In this document: positions 54,644 through 61,426 of the stretch, in pieces
How the letters are laid out: every line of letters starts with the position of its first letter
Numbering within the stretch: position 1 is the stretch's first letter
Assembly: GCA_009928665.1 (NCBI GenBank)
Contig: SACF01000015.1
Coordinates: 23,956-87,955, forward strand
Length of the DNA: 64,000 bases
Source of the DNA: Alphaproteobacteria bacterium
GTDB lineage: Bacteria; Bacteroidota; Bacteroidia; Bacteroidales; FEN-979
Reading direction: 5' to 3'
Notes under the pieces: model-generated
Database searches by the model: none
The model's input: only the letters and a program-made list of their open reading frames with translations
Told to the model about the DNA's origin: nothing
Position numbers and translations under genes: made by a program

Positions 54644-57600
54644 TTAATCCACCCTGTTGATTTTCAAATAAGTAGATACTGTATCCGTCAGTTCAACCAA
54701 GGTTCCGGCCGTCGGTTCAATGACCGGTACGATATCGAACGATTGCGCCAGGGTTTCCGCGCAAATATAAGAAATATTCTGATTAACAGCCTCATCAATC
54801 TCAGGATGTGACTGGAATTCCACAATGATTTTATCGGTAACGTCAAAATCTTTTTCCTTACGGAGGTTTTGAATGCGGTTGATGACTTCGCGGGCTATTC
54901 CCTCCTTCCACAGATCGGGAGTCACCGTAACATCAAGGGCAACGGTGAGGGATCCCATGACGGCCACCTGCCAGCCGGGAATATCTTCGGAAAGGATCTC
55001 CACATCTTCAAGAAAGATCTCGACCGGCTGGCCTTCGAGGGTCAGATTCAGTTTACCGGCTTGTTCCAGCAAGGCGATATCCTGTTGCGACAGGGACGAG
55101 ACCACCCCGGCCAGTTGTTTCATCAGCTTTCCGTAGCGGGGGCCCAGTTTTTTGAAATCGGGTTTGACCTTTTTGACCAGTATCCCGGAAGTATCGGTGA
55201 TGTATTCCAGTTCTTTTACATTGACTTCGGAGAGGATCAGGTTACGAACTGCATCAATCTGGATTTTAAGACGCTCATTCAGCAACGGGATTAAAATCCG
55301 GTTGAGCGGCTGACGAACCCGCAGATTGGATTTTTTCCGGATTGAAAGCACCAGTGAAGCGATATTCTGGGCCAGTTCCATCCGTTCTTCAAGGTCTTTG
55401 TCGACCCAATTCATATCGGCGACGGGGAATGTGGTAAGATGCACGGAATCCGCATGCTGACGACCTGTTACGCAGTTCAGATCCACAAAAAGACGTTCTG
55501 CAAAAAAAGGCGCGATCGGAGCGGAAAGTTGTGCAATTACCTCCAGGCACCGGTAAAGGGTCTGATAGGCGGATATCTTGTCGGTGGAATAATCTCCTTT
55601 CCAGAACCGACGCCTGCAAAGACGGACATACCAGTTGCTTAAGTGCGCATCCACAAAGTCGGCAATGGCTCTTCCGGCCTTGGTAGGTTCGTAGTCATCA
55701 TAGCAGGCATCGACGGTCCGGATCAGAGAATTCAATTCCGACAGGATCCACCGGTCGATTTCGGGACGGTCGCCTGCCGGGATTTCATCCTCCCGATAGG
55801 TAAACCCGTCAATATTGGCATAGAGTGCAAAGAACGCATAGGTATTGTAAAGGGTGCCGAAAAACTTACGGCGTATCTCATCGATCCCGTCCGAATCGAA
55901 CTTGAGGTTATCCCAGGGTTGGGAGTTGGTGATCATGTACCAGCGGGTTGCGTCGGGGCCGTATTTCCGTATGGTCTCAAACGGATCAACTGCGTTGCCC
56001 AGCCTTTTCGACATCTTGTTGCCATTCTTGTCGAGTACCAGTCCGTTCGAAACACAGGTTTTAAAGGAGACGCCATCGAAAAGCATTACCGCGATGGCAT
56101 GAAGCGTGAAGAACCAGCCACGGGTCTGATCAACGCCCTCGGCGATGAAGTCGGCGGGAAAATAGGATCCCAGGTCATGCGATTTTTCAAAAGGATAGTG
56201 ATATTGGGCATATGGCATGGAACCTGAATCAAACCACACATCGATCAGGTCTGGCTCCCGGTACATGGGGATTCCGTCGGGGGTCACCAGGATAATTTCA
56301 TCGACAAAGGGACGATGCAGGTCAAAGGTGTTGTAGTTATCCCCGCTCAGATCTCCCGGAATATATTTTTCAAGCGGATTTCCCTTCATCAGTCCGGCCT
56401 TCACCGATTTTTCACACTCCGCTTTCAGTTGTTCTAACGACCCGATACATTTTTCCTGCAAACCATCGCGGGTTCGCCAGATCGGTAACGGGGTTCCCCA
56501 GAAACGGCTGCGGGAAAGGTTCCAGTCAACCAGGTTTTCAAGCCAGTTCCCGAATCTCCCGGTGCCGGTGCTCTCAGGTTTCCAGTTGATGGTTTTGTTG
56601 AGGGCGATCATCTGATCCTTGTAAGCGGTTGTTCTGATGAACCAGGAATCGAGCGGATAGTAAAGAATCGGCTTATCCGTACGCCAGCAATGCGGGTACG
56701 AATGTTCATATTTTTCCGATCTGAACGCCTTGTTTTCATGTTTGAGTTTGACGATGATATCAATGTCGACCGGTGGACATTCGCCTGCAACACAATTTTC
56801 GTCATATTCGGGTTTAACAAACCTGCCGGCGAATTCGCCCATCTGCTCTGTAAATCTGCCCTGTTTATCAACCAGGGTCAGTGAGCCAAGCCCGTATTGC
56901 CTGCCCACCCTGAAGTCGTCGGCGCCAAAACTCGGTGCTATGTGGACGATCCCGGTCCCATCACTGGTGGTGACAAAATCGCCCAATACCACGCGGAAAG
57001 GATCCCCATCGTCGGGCAAGGCATAAGGCAGAAGTTGTTCATAACGGATTCCCTCAAATTCGGAACCTGAAAATTCGGCGACGACCTGAAAGGGGATGTT
57101 CTTATCTCCTTCATGGTACTGGTCAAGCTCGAGTTTTGCATTCTTTTCGGGAAAGTACTGGTGAAGCAGTTCGCGCGCCAGGATTACCGTCTGTTCTGTA
57201 TAGGTATACGGATTAAAAGTTTTAACCAAAACATAACGGATATCTTTCCCCACGGCCAGGCCGGTGTTCGAAGGCAGGGTCCAGGGTGTGGTCGTCCACG
57301 CGATGATGTAAAGTTCTCCGAACAGATCCTTGTAAAGAAATTCCGAGGCAGCATCGCGTATCACTTTAAACTGGGCAACCACGGTATGGTCCTTGACCAT
57401 TTTATAGGTTCCGGGTTGGTTCAGTTCATGGGTACTCAGACCTGTTCCGGCAGCGGGAGAATAAGGCTGGATGGTATATCCCTTGTACAGCAATCCTTTC
57501 TTATACAACTGTCCCAGCAGGTACCATACACTCTCGATATATTTATTCTCATAGGTAATGTAAGGATCATCCAGATTGAGCCAATATCCCATCATCAGGG

Positions 57601-58030
57601 TCAATTCATCCCACAGATCTTTGTATTTCATTACCTCGGTGCGACATTCCCGGTTATAATCAGCGATGGAGATAGACTTTCCGATGTCTTCCTTGGTGAT
57701 CCCGAGTTTTTTTTCAACGCCGATTTCGATGGGTAATCCATGGGTATCCCACCCGGCCTTCCGGCTCACATGAAAGCCTTTCATCGTCTTGTAGCGGCAG
57801 AAAATATCCTTGATGGCACGGGCCATGACATGGTGAATGCCGGGAATTCCATTTGCCGAAGGAGGGCCTTCATAGAAAATATAAGGATCTTTCCCCCGGG
57901 TTTGCTCAAGGCTTTTTTCAAAAGTCTGGTGTTCTTCCCAGTACGCCCGGATTTCATTACCGATCCGGGTAAGATCCAGGTGTTTGTATTCGGGATAATT
58001 CGTATTCATTCGCTGAAACTGTTTCATCAA
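54644..58030 (-). CDS. ileS: Isoleucyl-tRNA synthetase, IleRS2 type with GXHH signature
   Basis: The protein has 1128 residues, longer than E. coli IleRS, with a eukaryote-like C-terminal part. The class I signature after PPSANG reads GIHH (G64-H67) instead of HIGH. KMSKR lies about residue 690 (NGNKMSKRLGNAVDP). The editing domain contains the WTTTPWTLPSNTG motif. IleRS2 enzymes resist mupirocin, and the GXHH variant has been reported as hyper-resistant. The start is ATG 58030 or the adjacent one at 58027. A TACCTTTG box lies at 58090-58083. Confidence 0.96.
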   Translation of the reverse strand: MMKQFQRMNTNYPEYKHLDLTRIGNEIRAYWEEHQTFEKSLEQTRGKDPYIFYEGPPSANGIPGIHHVMARAIKDIFCRYKTMKGFHVSRKAGWDTHGLPIEIGVEKKLGITKEDIGKSISIADYNRECRTEVMKYKDLWDELTLMMGYWLNLDDPYITYENKYIESVWYLLGQLYKKGLLYKGYTIQPYSPAAGTGLSTHELNQPGTYKMVKDHTVVAQFKVIRDAASEFLYKDLFGELYIIAWTTTPWTLPSNTGLAVGKDIRYVLVKTFNPYTYTEQTVILARELLHQYFPEKNAKLELDQYHEGDKNIPFQVVAEFSGSEFEGIRYEQLLPYALPDDGDPFRVVLGDFVTTSDGTGIVHIAPSFGADDFRVGRQYGLGSLTLVDKQGRFTEQMGEFAGRFVKPEYDENCVAGECPPVDIDIIVKLKHENKAFRSEKYEHSYPHCWRTDKPILYYPLDSWFIRTTAYKDQMIALNKTINWKPESTGTGRFGNWLENLVDWNLSRSRFWGTPLPIWRTRDGLQEKCIGSLEQLKAECEKSVKAGLMKGNPLEKYIPGDLSGDNYNTFDLHRPFVDEIILVTPDGIPMYREPDLIDVWFDSGSMPYAQYHYPFEKSHDLGSYFPADFIAEGVDQTRGWFFTLHAIAVMLFDGVSFKTCVSNGLVLDKNGNKMSKRLGNAVDPFETIRKYGPDATRWYMITNSQPWDNLKFDSDGIDEIRRKFFGTLYNTYAFFALYANIDGFTYREDEIPAGDRPEIDRWILSELNSLIRTVDACYDDYEPTKAGRAIADFVDAHLSNWYVRLCRRRFWKGDYSTDKISAYQTLYRCLEVIAQLSAPIAPFFAERLFVDLNCVTGRQHADSVHLTTFPVADMNWVDKDLEERMELAQNIASLVLSIRKKSNLRVRQPLNRILIPLLNERLKIQIDAVRNLILSEVNVKELEYITDTSGILVKKVKPDFKKLGPRYGKLMKQLAGVVSSLSQQDIALLEQAGKLNLTLEGQPVEIFLEDVEILSEDIPGWQVAVMGSLTVALDVTVTPDLWKEGIAREVINRIQNLRKEKDFDVTDKIIVEFQSHPEIDEAVNQNISYICAETLAQSFDIVPVIEPTAGTLVELTDTVSTYLKINRVD

Positions 58031-58082
58031 CCATTTTTACCGGAACCGGCTGCTGTGCCATTCAATTCCTGTAAAAGGAGTG

Positions 58083-58090
58083 CAAAGGTA
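58083..58090 (-). promoter_or_regulatory. -7 box (TACCTTTG) of ileS
   Basis: An exact TAnnTTTG match on the minus strand, 53 bases before the ileS ATG, inside a stretch of AATTGAAAATTG repeats. Confidence 0.5.
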
Positions 58091-58125
58091 CAATAAAATT
58101 GAAAATTGAAAATTGAAAACGAAGA
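58088..58125. repeat. AAAATTG word repeat between ileS and nitroreductase
   Basis: Several imperfect copies of AAAATTG follow one another in the divergent promoter region, the same word class as the other intergenic tracts. Confidence 0.6.
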
Positions 58126-58195
58126 AGGTTGAGAATCACGCCGATCGAATGGGTTTGAGAAGGATTTCTTACTTTTACACATTAATTTTTCCCCG

Positions 58196-58729
58196 ATGAA
58201 TGATAGAACCACCATCGTCCTCGAAAATATTATGAACCGGAAAAGTGTCAGGAACTTTACCGGAGAACCGGTGGCGGAGCACGATCTAACCACCTTACTG
58301 AAAGCCGCGATGGCTGCTCCTTCTGCGCGAAACCGACAACCCTGGGCATTTGTGGCAGTCACCCGGAGGGCGACCCTCGACGCATTGGCACGTGAATTAC
58401 CTTACACCAAAATGCTCACCGGGGCCGGTGCGGCGCTCGTGGTTTGCGGCGACACAACGATCGAACTGAATCAGGGGGCCGCTGATCTGTGGTACCAGGA
58501 TGCCGCCGCAGCTACCCAAAATATCCTCCTGGCAGCTGAAGCCATGCGCCTCGGGGCTGTATGGAGCGCCCTCTATCCCTATGAAGACCGGGAAAATCAG
58601 GTACGACGGATCCTGAAACTCCCTGATTCTGTGATCCCGTTCTCCATCATTCCGATCGGACATCCGACGGGCGTCGATCAACCCAAGGATAAATTCAAAC
58701 CCGAACGGATTCACTGGGAGCAGTGGTAA
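58196..58729 (+). CDS. Nitroreductase-family FMN oxidoreductase
   Basis: The protein has 177 residues. The flavin-binding pattern RKSVRNFTGE near residue 15, AAMAAPSARNRQPW (35-50) and the conserved DAAAATQNILLAAEAMRLGAVWSALYP region identify a small NfsA/NfnB-like enzyme. It reduces a nitro, quinone or flavin substrate with NAD(P)H. The substrate is not identifiable. It diverges from ileS and is followed by a repeat tract. Confidence 0.92.
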   Translation: MNDRTTIVLENIMNRKSVRNFTGEPVAEHDLTTLLKAAMAAPSARNRQPWAFVAVTRRATLDALARELPYTKMLTGAGAALVVCGDTTIELNQGAADLWYQDAAAATQNILLAAEAMRLGAVWSALYPYEDRENQVRRILKLPDSVIPFSIIPIGHPTGVDQPKDKFKPERIHWEQW

Positions 58730-58860
58730 TTGAAAATGGACAATGGACAATTGACAATGAAAAACAAAGAAGCCTTGTCTTTGAGCCTTGAGCTGTGAGC
58801 TTTTTTCCCTATTGCCTATTGCCTAATACCAATTGCTTGATTTTAAATTTTGTCATTTGA
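58730..58860. repeat. Word-like intergenic repeat tract
   Basis: It contains GGACAATGGACAATTGACAATG, TTGAGCCTTGAGC and TATTGCCTATTGCCTAATACC, the same word class as the tracts at 6767, 12049 and 53338. It lies just before the MATE promoter. Confidence 0.7.
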
Positions 58861-58862
58861 AG

Positions 58863-58892
58863 TTTGAACTTTAAATTTTATTCTTACATTTG
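58863..58892 (+). promoter_or_regulatory. Promoter of the MATE gene unit
   Basis: TTTG at 58863-58866, an 18-base spacer and TACATTTG at 58885-58892 (exact TAnnTTTG). Transcription would start near 58898, so the folded element at 58906-58991 is at the RNA 5' end. Confidence 0.65.
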
Positions 58893-58905
58893 TTCACTCA
58901 TTTTT

Positions 58906-58991
58906 ACGGAAGCCTTATGGTAATCATTATTTGTAATCCGCGATTTACCGTAACGGCAGGTGTAGTACCTGTCAGGTAAGGCAATTTCCGT
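58906..58991 (+). ncRNA. Candidate three-way-junction leader RNA (riboswitch-like)
   Basis: P1: ACGGAAGCC (58906-58914) pairs with GGC (58980-58982) plus TTCCGT (58986-58991). P2: GGTAATC (58919-58925) pairs with GATTTACC (58942-58949, one bulge). P3: GGCAGGT (58955-58961) pairs with ACCTGTC (58967-58973), closing a GTAGT loop. TTACC at 58945-58949 can instead pair with GGTAA at 58975-58979, which would break P1 and P2. The layout resembles a cis-regulatory junction RNA. I could not match it to a known riboswitch class. Confidence 0.5.
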
Positions 58992-59036
58992 CCCCTTTTT
59001 ATTTATTGTTTCATAAAAAATTCAGGAGGAAAAGCC

Positions 59037-59174
59037 ATGAAAAACATGATTGTATTGGTATTTGCCGTAAATCCGGCTACAAACGCGACCCCATGGGTCA
59101 TCAGGAAAATCCCCGAGATAAATAAATGGCTGAATCACAATCGAAACCGAAAAAATTATGAATCCTTACTATAA
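59037..59174 (+). CDS. 45-residue leader ORF before the MATE gene
   Basis: An ORF of 45 residues begins after an unusually good Shine-Dalgarno sequence (AGGAGG, 6 bases before ATG), rare in this phylum. It starts MKNMIVLVFAVNP and ends 17 bases into the MATE gene, in another frame. Translation may be coupled to MATE start-site opening. It may also be non-coding; the sequence has no recognised domain. Confidence 0.4.
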   Translation: MKNMIVLVFAVNPATNATPWVIRKIPEINKWLNHNRNRKNYESLL

Positions 59175-60594
59175 ATACCAAACCTTAAAACATACCTTCA
59201 TAACCCGTGCCGCGAAAATGCTGTCCGATCTGAGAGAGGCAGTTTCCGGCACAGAGCAGGACTTCACGACGGGCAAGCTGGGCCGGGCGGTTTTTCTGCT
59301 CTCGATTCCCATGGCGCTTGAAATGCTGATGGAATCTGTATTTGCAATCGTTGATATCTTCTTTGTTTCAAAACTCGGTCCCGAAGCCATTGCAACGGTA
59401 GGGCTTACCGAATCAATAATCACCATTGTTTATGCATTGGCGGTCGGCCTGAGCACAGCCACCTCATCGCTGATTTCCCGGCGGATCGGGGAAAAGAATT
59501 TAGAAGGCGCTTCCACCGCCGCATTCCAGGCCATTCTGACCGGTATCCTGATTTCCTTGTTCATCGCGGTTCCCGGGGTGATCTTCGCTAAAAAACTGCT
59601 GCTCCTGATGGGGGCTTCTGCTGTCATTGTGCAGGAGATGTGGGGGTTTGCAGCCATCATGATCGGGAGTAACACCGTGATCATGTTGCTCTTCATTATC
59701 AATGCCATTTTCCGGAGTGCCGGCGATGCAGCGGTCTCCATGCGTGTTCTCTGGATGGCCAACCTCATCAACATTGTTCTGGATCCATTGCTTATTTTCG
59801 GATGGGGCCCGTTACCGGCATTCGGGGTACAGGGCGCAGCCATGGCCACCGCCACCGGAAGAGGCCTTGCGGTGTTGTATCAGGTTTATCTGATGTTCCG
59901 GGGTAAAAAAAGGGTACAGCTTCACCTGCGGCATATCCGCATCGAATGGCCGGTAATGTCGTCGTTACTGAAGTTGGCATTGGGTGGCGTCAGTCAGCAT
60001 ATCATTGCGACTTCAAGCTGGATCATTCTGATCCGCATTATTTCCGTCTTCGGAAGCATTGTTGTTGCGGGATATACCATTGCCATCAGGGTGGTAAACT
60101 TTGCCTTACTTCCTTCCTGGGGACTGAGTAACGCAGCATCGACGCTGGTCGGCCAGAACCTGGGGGCCCGTCAGCCGCAGCGTGCCGAACGCTCGGTCTG
60201 GATCACCGGATGGATTAACATCCTCTTCCTGGGATCAATCGGAATGATCCTGTTGGTATTCAGCGACTCTTTTATACGCTTCTTCATTCAGGATCCCGCT
60301 GTGATTGCGGCCGGGTCCGTTTCGCTGCGGATCATCAGCATCGGGTTTATTGCATACGGATTCGGGATGGTGCTGGTAAATGCACTGAACGGGGCGGGTG
60401 ATACCTTTTCACCCATGCTGATCAACATTGTTTGTTACTGGATCCTTGAAATCCCGCTCGCATGGCTGTTGGCAGTTCATGCAGGTTTGAATGAATCGGG
60501 GGTGTTCATCGCGATTGTAATCGCTGAGACCATGATGACCCTTTCGGCATTCTGGATATTCAGAAAAGGGAAATGGAAGCTGAAACAAGTATAG
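59158..60594 (+). CDS. MATE-family multidrug/organic-cation exporter
   Basis: The protein has 478 residues from ATG 59158; ATG 59218 is a good alternative that starts at MLSDLREAV and removes a basic tail. Twelve helices are visible, with FTTGKLGRAVFLLSIPMALEMLMESVFAIVDIFFVSKLGP as TM1-TM2, typical of the NorM/DinF group. It exports drugs or metabolites in exchange for H+ or Na+. A folded leader RNA and a short ORF precede it, so its expression may be regulated by a ligand. Confidence 0.93.
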   Translation: MNPYYKYQTLKHTFITRAAKMLSDLREAVSGTEQDFTTGKLGRAVFLLSIPMALEMLMESVFAIVDIFFVSKLGPEAIATVGLTESIITIVYALAVGLSTATSSLISRRIGEKNLEGASTAAFQAILTGILISLFIAVPGVIFAKKLLLLMGASAVIVQEMWGFAAIMIGSNTVIMLLFIINAIFRSAGDAAVSMRVLWMANLINIVLDPLLIFGWGPLPAFGVQGAAMATATGRGLAVLYQVYLMFRGKKRVQLHLRHIRIEWPVMSSLLKLALGGVSQHIIATSSWIILIRIISVFGSIVVAGYTIAIRVVNFALLPSWGLSNAASTLVGQNLGARQPQRAERSVWITGWINILFLGSIGMILLVFSDSFIRFFIQDPAVIAAGSVSLRIISIGFIAYGFGMVLVNALNGAGDTFSPMLINIVCYWILEIPLAWLLAVHAGLNESGVFIAIVIAETMMTLSAFWIFRKGKWKLKQV

Positions 60595-60595
60595 C

Positions 60596-60799
60596 TTATA
60601 TTCCAGGTTCTTCCGGCATGATAATCCAGGCGATGAGGTATGCTAAAAAGCCGACGCCGCCGATGAAAAATCCAACGACCCAGGCAACCCGGATCAGTAC
60701 CGGATCAACATTGAAATAATTTGCAATTCCGGCACAGACGCCACCCAGAACCCGGTCTTTTTTTGACCTGTATAATCTTTTTATATCAGAATTTGTCAT
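60596..60799 (-). CDS. PspC-domain small membrane protein
   Basis: The protein has 67 residues. KRLYRSKKDRVLGGVCAGIANYFNVDPVLIRVAWV is the PspC core, followed by one transmembrane segment (FFIGGVGFLAYLIAWIIMP). It is probably linked to envelope-stress sensing. It ends 1 base from the convergent MATE stop. Confidence 0.93.
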   Translation of the reverse strand: MTNSDIKRLYRSKKDRVLGGVCAGIANYFNVDPVLIRVAWVVGFFIGGVGFLAYLIAWIIMPEEPGI

Positions 60800-60894
60800 C
60801 TCTTTAGGTTTCTAAATTAGATGCATGGGGTGGAGCAAAGTTACAGAAATCATTTATCATTATTCCTACCTTAGTACCACTAAATTTTTCAAAA

Positions 60895-61239
60895 ATGAAA
60901 TGGATCGATAACCTCGACGGCAACGTGATCGTCAGCGATGCAAACGGCATCATCATTTACATGAACGAAACCGCCATAAGGAATTATGAAAAAGATGGTG
61001 GGGCGGCATTGATCGGGAGGAACCTGATGGATTGCCACGGAGAAGCTTCGCGCCATAAGATTCTGGAGATTATGACGACCCATCAGAAAAATGTCTACAC
61101 AATCGAGAAACGGGGACGGAAGAAACTCATCTACCAAAGCCCCTGGATGGAAGGAGCGGAATTCAAAGGAATTGTAGAGCTATCGCTGGAGATCCCGTTT
61201 GAGATGCCGCATTACGACCGAAATAAGAAAGAGGTATGA
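60895..61239 (+). CDS. Single PAS-domain protein
   Basis: The protein has 114 residues. The whole chain is a PAS fold: NLDGNVIVSDANGIIIYMNETAIRNYEKDGG, then LIGRNLMDCHGEASRHKI and a C-terminal beta segment (KGIVELSLEIPF). No histidine-kinase or GGDEF domain is attached, so it would act with another protein or as a ligand sensor. A TACCTTAG at 60867-60874 may be its -7 box. A strong hairpin follows. Confidence 0.88.
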   Translation: MKWIDNLDGNVIVSDANGIIIYMNETAIRNYEKDGGAALIGRNLMDCHGEASRHKILEIMTTHQKNVYTIEKRGRKKLIYQSPWMEGAEFKGIVELSLEIPFEMPHYDRNKKEV

Positions 61240-61246
61240 TAAACAA

Positions 61247-61272
61247 GGAAGCCCTGTGGTGTCAGGGCTTCC
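61247..61272. terminator. Strong hairpin after the PAS gene
   Basis: A perfect 10-base-pair stem (GGAAGCCCTG with CAGGGCTTCC) with a 6-base loop lies 8 bases after the PAS stop. No clear T-run follows, so termination is probable but not certain. Confidence 0.7.
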
Positions 61273-61426
61273 CTCCATTACTGAAAACTAACACATTTAC
61301 CAACAAAACTGCAAAATGCTGATAAAGATTTACAAAGATCACCTTCCCACCTCATTCGGGGAAATGAAATAGGCAAACAGGCATCTTTTATCGATAAACG
61401 GTGCATTCATCCGTATATTCAGTTTT

